A stretch of 64,000 nt of DNA from Nibribacter ruber (GCF_009913235.1 NZ_CP047897.1:4215001-4279000); one strand, 5' to 3'. Shown: positions 7,428-17,265, counted from the first letter of the stretch. Translations and numbers: made by a program. The notes: generated by a model not told the origin, from the sequence alone.

Positions 7428-10031
7428 TTACTGTTTCTTTTTGGAGTTTGAACGGCGGGTTTTCCCCGTAGCCGGCGCTTTGGGATCGGTGACCTGGATT
7501 TCTCCGGCTTTTTCCTTGTCTTCGTTCACTATGCCTTTCTTTTCCTGGCCGGGCTTGAACTCCATCTTCCCGAACTTATAATTAAAGCTCAGCCGCACCA
7601 CGCGGTTGTAGTTGTTCTGCCAGCTGTTGCTGTGGTAGCGGTTCAGGAGGTCTTGCACATAGGTCTCGGTGTACACAGAGTTACGCGTAGTGAGGTTACC
7701 GCCAATAAAGTTTTCAATGTTTAGGCTAAGGCCCGCCTTCTTGTCCCAGAACTCTTTGCGCAGGCCCAGGCTGTAGCTGTAGGAGGCGGTGCTTCGGCTT
7801 TGCAAATCAAATTTTCTGGAGTTGAACGAGCCAGACACCTGCACGCTGTACGTCTCCAGGAAGCGGTAAGAAGCGTTTGAATTGAGCGAGTACATCCAGC
7901 CCGCAGAGGTTTTTTGCAGGGCATTGCTCTGAAGGCTGGTGTAGTACAGATTGCCGTTCACGCCCACCTGGCCCTTCTGCTTGAACCGCGTGGTGGTGGA
8001 CAGGCTCAGGCCGTAGACCGCATTTCTACCAATGTTGCGCTGCGTGGTGTTCCTTCTGATGATTTGCTCGCCGTTACGGGTCACCAGTTCCTCAAACTGA
8101 AAAGCGCCTATGTCATTGTTGGTCTGCCGCCAGTAAACAGAGGCGTTCACGGTGGTGGTTTTGATGGGATGCGTGTAGTTCACCTCTGTGTTGTGGGTGA
8201 GTTCTGCGTCCAGGTCTGGGTTGCCGTACCGGATGTTGTACACGTTGGTGGAGTCAATGTAGGGGTTCAGGAGCTGGATCTGGGGCCGATGGATGCGGGT
8301 GGAATAGCTGAGGCGCAGCCGTTTGCCCTGCTCAAAAGTCCGGGACAAGGTGACATTGGGCATCAGGTTTTTGAACGTCTTCTCAATGGAGTTCTGGGTG
8401 GAGATGAAGTCACCGGCCACGTGGGTGTATTCATACCGGGCCCCCAGCCGCATCACGTATTTGCTTTGGACCCTGAGCGTGTAGGAAAAGTAGGTGGAAT
8501 ACACGTTCTGGTCATACTGGAAGATGTTGGAACGGCGCGGATTGGGGTCCAAAGGACCTTCTGCGGTGCTGGCAGAAAACAACTGGTGGTTGCTCTCAGA
8601 CTGGCGCAGAATGGCTTTGGTGCCCACTTCCAACTTCCCCCATTTCTCAAACGGATGGGTGTAGTCGGCCTGCACGGTGGCTTCTTTGTTGGCTACCAGA
8701 TTGTCGGCTTCTTCGCGGTAATTGACGGTAGTGGCTTCTTCTAGCTGCGTAAGGTGGTTTTGGCTGTTATTGCGGTTAGTGCTGTACAGCCCCAGAACTT
8801 CCAGTTCCTGGCCCTTCTTCTGAAACCGCCGGGTATAGTCCAGGTTGGCCTCCAGGCTCTGATTCCGGCCCTCTGTTAGAATGTCACGCTGAAACTGGCG
8901 CTGAAACTGGGTGGTATAGTTGTTCTCCTCTGAGGTAAGCACGCGCTCATTGTCAGAAAAAGATTTGTTCAGGCGCAGGTTGGCGCTCAGGTTGTTCTTG
9001 TCATTGAAATCATGGTCGCCGCCCAGTTGCAGGAAGCCGCTCTGGTCCTGGTTATCAAATCGGCTGGCCTGCTCAATCTCCCGGTTTTCTGTGTAGAGAT
9101 CACCGGAGGTAGAAAGCTTGTCCCTAAGATAGAGTTGCTCTGTCTCAGAGTCGCCGTGTCGGTTGTTCAGGTTGCCGCCAGCGCTGGCGCGGATGCCGGT
9201 TTTGCCTTTTCTGCCGTTCAGGCTGGCGTTGAGGTTGCTGGTTCTGTTACCTACTGAGGCATTGACCGCACCCGTCATGCCCTGCATAAGAGTGCTTTTG
9301 GTAACGATGTTGATGACCCCGGCGCTGCCTTCGGCGTCATGCTTGGCAGATGGGTTGGTGATCACTTCCACGCTCTTGATCATGTCTGCCGGAATCTGCT
9401 GCAGGGCTTCGGCCAGGTTGGCCGCCATCATGGAAGAGGGCTTGTTGTTGATGAGGACTTTAATCTTGCTACTGCCCCGCATCTCCACATTCCCGTCTAT
9501 GTCCACGGACAGCATGGGCACTTTCTTGAGCACGTCTGCGGCGGTACCGCCAATGTTGGTGATATCTTTTTCGGCGTTATAGACCAGCCCGTCATCCGTG
9601 TCCTGGATTAAGTCCTTCTCCGCTGATACCACCACTTCTTTCATGGTCTGGTCTGCCGCAGAAAGTGAAAGAGTGCCTACGTCCAGTGCGGTTGCTTCTG
9701 CTGAAACGGTGAACGCATGAGTAAGCGGCGCATACCCAAGATAGGTGACCACCAACTGGTAACTGCCCGCCGCCACCTTAGGAAAAGTGAATTTGCCCCG
9801 GGCATCGGCGGAAGTCCCGGACAGCACCTTGCCACTGGGGGTCTGCAAGGCGATGGTGGCAAACTCTACCGGCTGCTGGGTTCCCTTGTCTACCACCGTG
9901 CCCGTAAGTAGAACCACTTGTGCCTGCTGCCAGCCATGAGGGCGCGCCAGAACCTCAGCCTTCACCGATGTGTTTGCCAAAAGAAGGCTATAAAAGCAAC
10001 TGAGCAAGCTCCAGAAGAAGAAGTGTTTCAC
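7428..10031 (-). CDS. TonB-dependent receptor, outer membrane beta-barrel family
   Basis: An outer-membrane transporter of about 867 residues. A signal peptide is followed by a carboxypeptidase-regulatory-like domain (about 40-125, TGTVVDKGTQQPVEFATIAL), a plug (about 135-240, with KVLINNKPSSMM and GVINIVTKS) and a large OMP_b-brl_3-type barrel. The frame can open at a TTG at 10082, but the GTG at 10031 gives a better signal peptide (KHFFFWSLLSCF) and is preferred. After the last strand (FNYKFGKMEF) a 45-residue Lys-rich tail follows, where most such barrels end. No SusD partner is nearby, so the substrate is unknown. Confidence 0.88.
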   Translation of the reverse strand: MKHFFFWSLLSCFYSLLLANTSVKAEVLARPHGWQQAQVVLLTGTVVDKGTQQPVEFATIALQTPSGKVLSGTSADARGKFTFPKVAAGSYQLVVTYLGYAPLTHAFTVSAEATALDVGTLSLSAADQTMKEVVVSAEKDLIQDTDDGLVYNAEKDITNIGGTAADVLKKVPMLSVDIDGNVEMRGSSKIKVLINNKPSSMMAANLAEALQQIPADMIKSVEVITNPSAKHDAEGSAGVINIVTKSTLMQGMTGAVNASVGNRTSNLNASLNGRKGKTGIRASAGGNLNNRHGDSETEQLYLRDKLSTSGDLYTENREIEQASRFDNQDQSGFLQLGGDHDFNDKNNLSANLRLNKSFSDNERVLTSEENNYTTQFQRQFQRDILTEGRNQSLEANLDYTRRFQKKGQELEVLGLYSTNRNNSQNHLTQLEEATTVNYREEADNLVANKEATVQADYTHPFEKWGKLEVGTKAILRQSESNHQLFSASTAEGPLDPNPRRSNIFQYDQNVYSTYFSYTLRVQSKYVMRLGARYEYTHVAGDFISTQNSIEKTFKNLMPNVTLSRTFEQGKRLRLSYSTRIHRPQIQLLNPYIDSTNVYNIRYGNPDLDAELTHNTEVNYTHPIKTTTVNASVYWRQTNNDIGAFQFEELVTRNGEQIIRRNTTQRNIGRNAVYGLSLSTTTRFKQKGQVGVNGNLYYTSLQSNALQKTSAGWMYSLNSNASYRFLETYSVQVSGSFNSRKFDLQSRSTASYSYSLGLRKEFWDKKAGLSLNIENFIGGNLTTRNSVYTETYVQDLLNRYHSNSWQNNYNRVVRLSFNYKFGKMEFKPGQEKKGIVNEDKEKAGEIQVTDPKAPATGKTRRSNSKKKQ

Positions 10032-10288
10032 GCAGAAGGAATGAAAATACCGGATTAGGGGACTATTGTTTCGGGCAGGCAATCTAAACGATTTCTGTTT
10101 GATTTACCTGGCCGCAAAAGCTTCCTTTGGACACCTAATTGGGGCGTAGGTTTAAAAGGTGAACCAGGTATATTTTGTGAAGGTGCTTCGTCGTCTTGCC
10201 TGGCATGGATTTGAACTCACGCTCAGAGTTTCTTTTTAACAAGCGCCTCTTTTTGCCTACTTTTAATTTTCTAAACAGCACTAACTTT

Positions 10289-10579
10289 ATGACACAATAC
10301 CTGGTAACCGGCACAGATTATACCTCAGAAGGCGCGTTAGACAACCGTATGGCCGTGCGTCCTCAGCATTTAGAGATGGCCAAGAAGCTGAAGGCGAGCG
10401 GCAACTTTATCATGGGCGGTGCTTTCTTAGATGAGCAAGGCGTGATGAGAGGCTCTTCATTGGTGCTTCAGTTTGAGACCAAGGAAGAATTGCAAAAATG
10501 GATGGACGAGGAGCCGTACATTCTCCAGAAGGTTTGGGAAACCGTGGATGTGAAGACCTATAAAATCGCGCAGATTTAA
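10289..10579 (+). CDS. YciI family protein
   Basis: A 96-residue protein starting MTQYLVTGTDYT. It has the YCII fold pattern: RPQHLEMAKKLKASGNFIMGG with the conserved histidine, followed by DEQGVMRGSSLVLQF and a DEEPY element. The family is related to ferredoxin-like dimeric enzymes and is mostly uncharacterised. An upstream in-frame start at 10196 adds unrelated residues and is rejected. A TATATTTTG box at 10169-10177 could be the -7 promoter element. Confidence 0.85.
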   Translation: MTQYLVTGTDYTSEGALDNRMAVRPQHLEMAKKLKASGNFIMGGAFLDEQGVMRGSSLVLQFETKEELQKWMDEEPYILQKVWETVDVKTYKIAQI

Positions 10580-10604
10580 ATTGCTTCTTTTGCTTGACTT
10601 CAGT

Positions 10605-10642
10605 CGTTTTTGGCCTGTTTTCTAGAAAACAGGCCAAAAACG
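10605..10642. repeat. 38-bp dispersed palindrome, copy 5 (perfect arms)
   Basis: Both 18-base arms are exact complements around a TA centre. It sits between convergent genes, 25 bp after the YciI-like stop and 26 bp beyond the DUF2628 stop. Confidence 0.9.
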
Positions 10643-10668
10643 ATTCCTTGCATAAGGAACTTCAGTAC

Positions 10669-11148
10669 CTACCTATTCATTAAAATCATCACAATAACCA
10701 TCACCGCCAAGATGATGTGCGGGATGAAGGTAACGCCGCCGCGTTGGCTCAATTTGGCCAGGGCGGTTTCTTCATCTGGAGAAGTGGCGATGGCTTTTTC
10801 TACCTCACGGTGGGCTTGCCGGATGTAGGCGAAATTGGCCAGGCCGCCCGTCACCAGTCCCCAGAAAATCATGGCTACCCGTTCTACCGCGACAATGTAG
10901 TTCTCTGGGATGAGCCCTTGTTTGATTAAAACGCCTTCCAGCAAAGTCTGGGAAAGCACGGCCAAAATCAGGAACAGGGCAAAACGGTTCATCTTGCGGT
11001 AGAGCAGCCAAGGCAAACCCAGAAAGAAGGCGTAGAAGTTAAACGTGAACTTATGACCGGCCTGATATTGCTCCAGCTTGTCATAGTAATAGTCGTGGCT
11101 CTGCCCAAAATAGGTGCGGTAGTAAATCTCTTTGTCTTCTGCCAACAT
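10669..11148 (-). CDS. DUF2628 family membrane protein
   Basis: A 159-residue protein with a cytoplasmic N-terminal segment (EIYYRTYFGQSHDYYYDKLEQ), a pattern FYAFFLGLPWLLYRKM that is characteristic of DUF2628, and about four hydrophobic helices, the last at the C-terminus. Function is not established. It reads convergently towards the YciI-like gene. Confidence 0.7.
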   Translation of the reverse strand: MLAEDKEIYYRTYFGQSHDYYYDKLEQYQAGHKFTFNFYAFFLGLPWLLYRKMNRFALFLILAVLSQTLLEGVLIKQGLIPENYIVAVERVAMIFWGLVTGGLANFAYIRQAHREVEKAIATSPDEETALAKLSQRGGVTFIPHIILAVMVIVMILMNR

Positions 11149-11290
11149 GCTAACGGAATTCTGAACGCGTAAAAGGGCTGGGCCTGTAAAATATTAACTC
11201 ACCAGGGAGGGTATAAAGGTAGTGAGAAAGCATCGGTTTCTTCTGCGTTCAGGCTCAGGAGTTGGCGTCTTATGGGATTCCAGGTCAAGT

Positions 11291-14200
11291 CTAACTAACC
11301 AGGTGCAGCAAGTCTTGCCGGGAAAAGGTGCTCAATACCGAACTATCCGTTTTCACCAGGTTGCCGGCCAGTTCTTTTTTAGAGGCCTGCAGAGTCATGA
11401 TTTTTTCCTCAATGGTGTCTGGGCAGATGAGGCGCACGGCCACCACGTTCTGGTGCTGGCCAATGCGGTGCGCTCGGTCAATGGCCTGGTTCTCCACGGC
11501 AGGGTTCCACCAAGGATCTACTAGGTACACGTAATCTGCGGAAGTAAGATTAAGCCCGGTGCCACCCGCTTTCAAACTGATCAGAAATACGCGTACGTCA
11601 GGCTTGGTCTGGAAGCTTTCTACTTTCTGGCCGCGTTGGGTAGTCTGCCCCGTGAGGTATTCATAGGCTATGCCGCGTTTTTCCAGCTCTGGCCTGATCA
11701 GGTCCAGCATGGACACGAACTGAGAGAAGACCAGTATTTTATGGTAAGGCGCCTTGTTCTCAATCTGCTCCAGCAGGGCTTCCATCTTGGCGGAAGACTC
11801 TCCATAAGAAGCCTCGTCTGGCAGCAGGGCGGGGGAGTTGCAGATCTGGCGCAGTTTGGTCAGCCCCTTGAGCACATGCATTCGGCTCTTGGGCAAGTCG
11901 TCTTCCTGCTGCGCCAGCAGAAAATCCCGGACGTCCTTGGCGTGACTTTCATAAATCTGCCGCTGCTCCAAGCCCATCTCACAGTAAATGACCATCTCGG
12001 TTTTCTCGGGCAGCTCGGCGGCTACCTGTTCTTTGGTACGGCGCAACAGAAACGGCTGTATCTTCTTCTGCAGTTCGGCGGCGCGCTTGGTCTCCTTGAA
12101 CTTGTCAATGGGCGTGGCATAATGATCCCTGAAATAGCGCTTGTCGCCCAGCAGGCCGGGACAGGCGAAGGACAGCTGCCCATACAAATCTATGGTGTTG
12201 TTTTCTACGGGCGTGCCCGTGAGGACGATGCGGTTGCGGGCCTTCAGGAGGCGGGCTGCCTTGTACCGCTGGGACTCTGGGTTCTTGATGGCCTGCGACT
12301 CGTCCAGGAAGATATAATGGAAAGTGATTTCTTTGAGCGCCTTGATTTCAGACAGCAACGTGCCATACGAGGTGAGGACTATGTCTACCAAATCAAATTC
12401 TTTGCGGCCGCGCACAGCCCCGTAGAACGTGTGTACTTTGAGACTTGGGGCAAACCGCGCCAGTTCCTGTTGCCAGTTGAACAGCAGTGACGTGGGTACC
12501 ACCACCAGGTGAGGGCCAGCCGCTCTCTTCTCTTTGAGCACCAGCAGAAAGGCGATGACCTGCACGGTCTTTCCCAGGCCCATGTCATCGGCTAGGCAGC
12601 CGCCAAAATTGAGGTCGTCTAGCTGGTGGAGCCAGTTGAGGCCTTGTTGCTGGTACGGACGCAGGGTGGCTTGCAGCGTTGCGGGGGCCGGTATCTGAGG
12701 CAATTTGGCCGTGGGCTGCATTTTCTTCTGCAGCGTGGCCAGTTCCTTTTTAATCTCGTTGGGCAGCACTTCGTCTTCATACAGCTCGGCTACGTGCGCG
12801 AAGTGTATTTTAGGCGTACGCAGCTGCTCTTCCACCACATCTGCCCACCTGAAATAGCGGGCCAGCCGGTCCATCCATTCCTGGGGGAGAATACCCAGGG
12901 TGCCGTCATCCAGTTGCACGTATCTGGTTTTGTTCTTGACGGCCTTGGCCACTTGCTTTAAAGAGGCTTTCTGCTTGCCGTACAACAGGTCAATGTGGGT
13001 GTCAAACCAGTCCAGGCCGCTCTCCATGGAAATAGAAAGCGTCCCTTTGAAAGGGCTGAACTTCTGGCTTTTAAGTTGGTCAAACCCCAGAATGGTAATG
13101 CCCTGCGCACGCCAGGCGTCAAAGGCTTCCAGAAACCAATCCTGGTCCAGAAACTGGTCTTTGTGCAAATAGAAACTGGTCTGGCTAATCTGGTTTTCCA
13201 GGTCTGGGTGCTCCTCCAGGATGGCACGCGTAAGCGCCAGTTCTGCGGCTTCTTCTCGGTTGAGGGTAAAAGCTCTGCCCTGAGCGTCTGTAGCGTATAT
13301 CTGTTTCCTGGACAAAACGGGCACTTCATTGGCCCCGTATTTCATGGCGGGTGTGAGGAGGACGTAAGGCGTTGACTCAGAGAGATAGAGGAGCTTCTGT
13401 GCCGGCTGGTCAAAGCCTTGTTCTTTCACCTGTTGGGCAGTGGCTGGCCGCAAAAAAGAATACGTGATATTAATCTGGTCTTCCAGCGGTGCCAGCACCT
13501 GCGTCCTGAACTCTTCAAACTTGGAGCTGTGCAGAACCAGTTGGTGGTGGTGTTTTTTGAAAAACTCAATGACCCGCAGCATTTCTTCGCGCTCTACCAG
13601 ATAGAGGGTGTTTTTGAGGTGCAGGAAGTAGTTAAATTGAACGTCCAGGTCAGAAAAGGCGTAGGCCTGGCCTTCTAGCTGCAAATGCCCGCTCACCTCA
13701 TAAAAGTCATTCTGCAAATGAACGGTCAACTGCACGTCTACGGGCAGGGCCTTCACCTGTACCGGAGAAAGCGCACTGGCCGTTACATTCACTGATTTCT
13801 CTGGATTGTGCCAGTAAAATTCCAGTCGCAGCGGGTTTTTGAGCAGCGCTTGCAGAGCGGCCAGGTCGGCGGGGGTTCTGGTGGTATTGTAATTGCCCTG
13901 AAACTTAGAAATGCCGCTGTAGAACTTAAGCTCCTCTGGGTCCTGAGTCTGCCACAGAAAGTCAAACGGGGCCAGCGCCTTAAGCGGATTCTTGATCTTG
14001 CCTTCTCGGGTGAGCGGGGCTTCCATCAGGTCCAGGTGCAGGTTGTTGTAAAACCGGTGCTTGCCTATCACCACAATGGGTTTGACACCATCTACGGCCA
14101 GTGGGGCGGCCGGCAACCGAGGCCCGGAAGGGGAGAGTTCTTCGGCAATGAAGGCACTGGTGAACGTATGAATGGGGAACAGTTCTTTGCGGCGCGGTTC

Positions 14201-14680
14201 AATATGCAGGTTTTTGTTGCTGTACTCCAACTCAAAGAAGGTGTCCAAATCGGGTTCATGTTCAAGCCCATACGGCGCGGCGGCTTTCTGCATTTTCTGT
14301 CTCCGCAACGTTGGGTCAAAGAACACCCGCACTTCCTCGCGGTACAAGACGCACTGCAATACTTGCACCTGGTGAGTACACATTTTGTTTTTTGGTGCGG
14401 CACAGGCACAGTCTAGCCGCAAAGAGCCGCCCAACTGCCGCACCACCACTGGCTGAAACACAATGCTGCTAAACGGATTCACAAAAGACCCGAAGTCTAC
14501 CTGAATGGACAAGGGATGGATGTCTGCATACCCCCGGGCCTCTGGCAGAAGCCTTTCTGCGCAATGTGCCTCCAGCCAGTCAAACGTGATGGCTCCCAGG
14601 TCTACGTGGTCAATCACAAATTCTGTGGCAGAAGGAGAACCAAGTAGGTTGTGGGCCTGTGGGGCGGGGGAAGTGGTCAT
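11291..14680 (-). CDS. SNF2 family DEAD/DEAH-box helicase with SWIM zinc finger
   Basis: A 1129-residue protein of the bacterial SNF2/RapA-related group. Near the N-terminus is a SWIM-type zinc finger, CAC then CTH (Cys91, Cys93, Cys101, His103). The SNF2 core begins at about residue 690: motif I DDMGLGKTVQ, motif II DESQAIKN near 793, and the helicase C half with KAGGTGLNLTSADYV and AIDRAHRIGQ. Bacterial SWIM-SNF2 proteins are DNA translocases of uncertain role, probably in transcription or repair. It lies 21 bp downstream of the HD-domain gene on the same strand. Confidence 0.93.
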   Translation of the reverse strand: MTTSPAPQAHNLLGSPSATEFVIDHVDLGAITFDWLEAHCAERLLPEARGYADIHPLSIQVDFGSFVNPFSSIVFQPVVVRQLGGSLRLDCACAAPKNKMCTHQVQVLQCVLYREEVRVFFDPTLRRQKMQKAAAPYGLEHEPDLDTFFELEYSNKNLHIEPRRKELFPIHTFTSAFIAEELSPSGPRLPAAPLAVDGVKPIVVIGKHRFYNNLHLDLMEAPLTREGKIKNPLKALAPFDFLWQTQDPEELKFYSGISKFQGNYNTTRTPADLAALQALLKNPLRLEFYWHNPEKSVNVTASALSPVQVKALPVDVQLTVHLQNDFYEVSGHLQLEGQAYAFSDLDVQFNYFLHLKNTLYLVEREEMLRVIEFFKKHHHQLVLHSSKFEEFRTQVLAPLEDQINITYSFLRPATAQQVKEQGFDQPAQKLLYLSESTPYVLLTPAMKYGANEVPVLSRKQIYATDAQGRAFTLNREEAAELALTRAILEEHPDLENQISQTSFYLHKDQFLDQDWFLEAFDAWRAQGITILGFDQLKSQKFSPFKGTLSISMESGLDWFDTHIDLLYGKQKASLKQVAKAVKNKTRYVQLDDGTLGILPQEWMDRLARYFRWADVVEEQLRTPKIHFAHVAELYEDEVLPNEIKKELATLQKKMQPTAKLPQIPAPATLQATLRPYQQQGLNWLHQLDDLNFGGCLADDMGLGKTVQVIAFLLVLKEKRAAGPHLVVVPTSLLFNWQQELARFAPSLKVHTFYGAVRGRKEFDLVDIVLTSYGTLLSEIKALKEITFHYIFLDESQAIKNPESQRYKAARLLKARNRIVLTGTPVENNTIDLYGQLSFACPGLLGDKRYFRDHYATPIDKFKETKRAAELQKKIQPFLLRRTKEQVAAELPEKTEMVIYCEMGLEQRQIYESHAKDVRDFLLAQQEDDLPKSRMHVLKGLTKLRQICNSPALLPDEASYGESSAKMEALLEQIENKAPYHKILVFSQFVSMLDLIRPELEKRGIAYEYLTGQTTQRGQKVESFQTKPDVRVFLISLKAGGTGLNLTSADYVYLVDPWWNPAVENQAIDRAHRIGQHQNVVAVRLICPDTIEEKIMTLQASKKELAGNLVKTDSSVLSTFSRQDLLHLVS

Positions 14681-14701
14681 GCAAACGGTACTACAGGAAA
14701 A

Positions 14702-15262
14702 TTAAGCGTTCTGCGGCAAGGCCGCCAGGTTGAGTTCTTCGGCGTGCGCCTGCAAGGTCTCTATGATAAAGGTGATGTGCTCGGTTAGATCTACGTTCAA
14801 TAACTCAGCTCCTAGGCGTACCTCGTTGCGGTCCACTGAGGCGGCAAAGCTGGCCTGCTTCAATTTCTTGAGCACCGATTTGGCTTCCAACCCTTCCAGC
14901 CGCTGGGGTCTAACCTGGGCGCAGGCCACCACAAAGCCGGTTACCTCGTCGCAGGCCAGCAGCGCCTTGTCCAGCAGGGTATTATACGGCACACCCCAAT
15001 GGCTGTAATGCGCCGAGATGGCGTGCGCCATTTCTTCTTCAGACTGTTCTCTTAACAATTGAACGATGACGTTTGGATGCTGGTGAGGGTGCGCCTCATA
15101 ATCCGCGTCATGCAGCAAACCGGTGTTTCCCCACAGTTCAGGATCCTGGTTTAGTTTCTGAGCGTAAGCACGCATGACCAGTTCCACGGTGCGGGCATGA
15201 CGCAACAGGCTCTCGCCTTTGGTATAGCTATGTAAAATCTGGAGCGCTTCTTCTCTTTGCAT
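14702..15262 (-). CDS. HD domain phosphohydrolase-like protein
   Basis: A 186-residue protein. The HD signature is visible: LRHARTVELVMRAYA supplies the first histidine, GLLHDADYEAHP the His-Asp pair near residue 52, and further histidines follow in ISAHYSHWG; a later aspartate is in LLACDEVTGF. HD proteins hydrolyse phosphomonoesters or nucleotides using metal; the substrate here is not known. Spacing of 21 bp to the SNF2 gene suggests one transcript. Confidence 0.8.
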   Translation of the reverse strand: MQREEALQILHSYTKGESLLRHARTVELVMRAYAQKLNQDPELWGNTGLLHDADYEAHPHQHPNVIVQLLREQSEEEMAHAISAHYSHWGVPYNTLLDKALLACDEVTGFVVACAQVRPQRLEGLEAKSVLKKLKQASFAASVDRNEVRLGAELLNVDLTEHITFIIETLQAHAEELNLAALPQNA

Positions 15263-15455
15263 ACCTTCTTCTTAATGAATAATGACGAATGGCCAGTGAA
15301 TAATATTCTGGGAGGAATGAACAATGAAAATACTAATTATTTGGTCACTGCTCTAAAATTTATCATTTCCTCACATACTTTTTACTGGCTTCTCAACACT
15401 CAATCACAACTGCTCACTCTTATATTCATCATTAGGCACTCATCATTATTCATTA

Positions 15456-15680
15456 TTAATGATGGTGGTGATGGTCGTCTTCGGGGTTGTGTCTGAGGTT
15501 TTGGATGGAGCCGAAAATGAACAACACAGCCCAGCACAGATAGAGGTAATTGAAGGAGGAGATTTCTTTGCCCAGAAAATGAAGCAGCACGTGGGCCAGC
15601 AAAGACATGATGATTCCCGTAAGGGCAATGAATTGAAAGGAATTCATTGCTTTGGGATTGAAAATTTTAGACCATTCCAT
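15456..15680 (-). CDS. Small membrane protein with natural C-terminal His5 tail
   Basis: A 74-residue protein starting MEWSKIFNPKAMN with two predicted membrane helices (about 15-35 and 40-57). It ends in NLRHNPEDDHHHHH, five consecutive histidines after three acidic residues. The longer frame opens at a TTG (15707) and is not preferred. The acidic-His tail could bind zinc, nickel or copper (inference). I do not recognise a family. Confidence 0.6.
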   Translation of the reverse strand: MEWSKIFNPKAMNSFQFIALTGIIMSLLAHVLLHFLGKEISSFNYLYLCWAVLFIFGSIQNLRHNPEDDHHHHH

Positions 15681-15849
15681 AGGCTGCTTTTTGAGAAGGT
15701 GAGGCAAGTAGCAAGATTCTGTATACGTGTTTCTACCTTGTGGAGAGATGCGGTGCTACCGGGCTGCAAAGGTAGACAAATAGCGACAATTCCTGAGGTA
15801 GGTAAACTTAGAAGGCCTCTGAGTTTGAAGGCGCTTTTAATGGAAACGT

Positions 15850-15887
15850 CGTTTTTGGCTTGTTTTCCGGAAAACAAGCCAAAAACG
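15850..15887. repeat. 38-bp dispersed palindrome, copy 6 (perfect, extended to 48 bp)
   Basis: The arms are perfect (GGCTTG paired with CAAGCC). The outside flanks AACGT and ACGTT are also complementary, so the palindrome runs 15845-15892 without a mismatch. It lies 24 bp beyond the stop of the 15912 gene. Confidence 0.9.
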
Positions 15888-15911
15888 ACGTTCAAAGGCG
15901 AAAGTGCTTGG

Positions 15912-16298
15912 TTAACGGGCGCTGGCTAGGGCTTGGCCAGGATTGGTAAACTCGCGGCGATTCTCTCTAAACCGTTTGTACTGCACGTACTGCTGCGCGT
16001 TCAATATCCCGAAGATGCGTTCATGGTACTGTTGCTCTAGTTGGCTTCTCTGCAGGTCTTCCTGGCGTTGGGATAATTGAGAGGCTTGCTGTTGCAGGGC
16101 GGCTAGTTTCTGGAATCGCTCTCTGTTGAACTTAGAAAGCTTCACAACTTCTGCTTCGTTCAAGCGCAGGGCGTTGGCCATTTCTTTGGTCAGTTTGTCA
16201 GCGGCTTTGTGGGCAGTCGTAGGCATTTGCTGGCTATAGCTAACACCGGTGAAAAGAAACATGACTAGAAGAAATGAATAGAAGACGGATGTTTTCAT
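15912..16298 (-). CDS. Small exported helical protein, paralogue of the 16517 gene
   Basis: A 128-residue protein with a signal peptide (MKTSVFYSFLLVMFLFTGVSYS), then a helical charged region. The pattern LNEAEVVKLSKFNRERFQKL followed by a Gln-rich coiled region and IFGILNAQQYVQYKRF resembles the general layout of small periplasmic Spy/CpxP-like helical proteins, but the LTxxQ motif is absent and I cannot assign it. It aligns with the next gene, so the two look like a tandem duplication. Confidence 0.7.
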   Translation of the reverse strand: MKTSVFYSFLLVMFLFTGVSYSQQMPTTAHKAADKLTKEMANALRLNEAEVVKLSKFNRERFQKLAALQQQASQLSQRQEDLQRSQLEQQYHERIFGILNAQQYVQYKRFRENRREFTNPGQALASAR

Positions 16299-16462
16299 GG
16301 AGCGGAAAAAAGGATTGAGCCGTTCGCCAGCTATTGAAAGTAAGGCGATTTTATATACGGCAGATTCTATATAACGGTTGGTGAATGTTGATGTATTCGC
16401 TTGATAAATAATAGGTTGCAGCGCTGGTGCAGTAAGGCCAAATGTTGGGAGAGTTGTAAAAG

Positions 16463-16500
16463 GCCCAAAAAAAAGCCCTGTCTGTGGAGGCAGGGCTTTT
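16463..16500 (-). terminator. Intrinsic terminator of the 16517 gene
   Basis: The 10-bp stem AAAAGCCCTG/CAGGGCTTTT is followed on the minus strand by a run of eight T. It lies 17 bp beyond the stop of the 16517-16909 gene and fits a classical terminator. Confidence 0.85.
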
Positions 16501-16516
16501 AAAAATTTGCTGGCGC

Positions 16517-16909
16517 TTATTTTTTGGGGGACGACTTTAGCTCCTGCACAATGGCCAAAAAATTCGCTTCGGGCTTTTGTTTGAACTCAGCGTAAGCAGT
16601 AATCTGGCGGGTGTTGAGCATGTTGAATAGTTTTACCTCAAACTCGTCCTCAATTTCACGAAGACGCACGTCCCGTTGTTCGGTATCATCGGCGTAAAGC
16701 TTATCTGCTTCGGTGGCTTTGGCCAAACGTTCCTGATTTAACGTTTTCAGCTTGATGTACTCATCTTCGTTCAAGCCCATGGTCTGCATCATAGACCTGG
16801 TCAGGTTGCTAGAAGCTTGGTCTAAGGCTGGGTTGGAAGGAGATTTTTGAGCGGCGGCAGAAACTACCAAGGCAAAAAAGAAAAATACGGAGAGAGTAAA
16901 GTTTTTCAT
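16517..16909 (-). CDS. Small exported helical protein, paralogue of the 15912 gene
   Basis: A 130-residue product from the ATG at 16907-16909, where a clean signal peptide starts (MKNFTLSVFFFFALVVSAAA). The longer frame to 16984 would hide this signal and is rejected. The mature part is helical with the shared pattern LNEDEYIKLKTLNQERLAK and LFNMLNTRQITAYAEF, matching the neighbouring 15912 gene. Function is unknown; a periplasmic stress or chaperone role is possible (inference). Confidence 0.7.
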   Translation of the reverse strand: MKNFTLSVFFFFALVVSAAAQKSPSNPALDQASSNLTRSMMQTMGLNEDEYIKLKTLNQERLAKATEADKLYADDTEQRDVRLREIEDEFEVKLFNMLNTRQITAYAEFKQKPEANFLAIVQELKSSPKK

Positions 16910-17265
16910 ATTCTTATAATTCTTTGTAAACAATGAGGATGTATGCGTTGGGGGTTGGGATTGATTATTCTTGGAATCTATCACTTTTGATATATGGTGT
17001 TTAACGGTTATTTAAATCCATGGTTGTGGGCATTGTGCTCTTAGATAGCATTTATGGGATTTTTATAATTATCTTCTTCATAATGTTCAAGAATTCCTGC
17101 TGGCGGGGATTTGTAAATATTCAAGTTTCCTAGTATTTAGTTTTTCAAATACTACGGAACTTGAATATTGGAAGTAGCATCTCAGCACTTGACCGAATCT
17201 GCCTGTAGTGATTGTTTTAATATCTTTTACAGATTCTAACGGAAACAGCCTTAAAGCAGAAGCGC

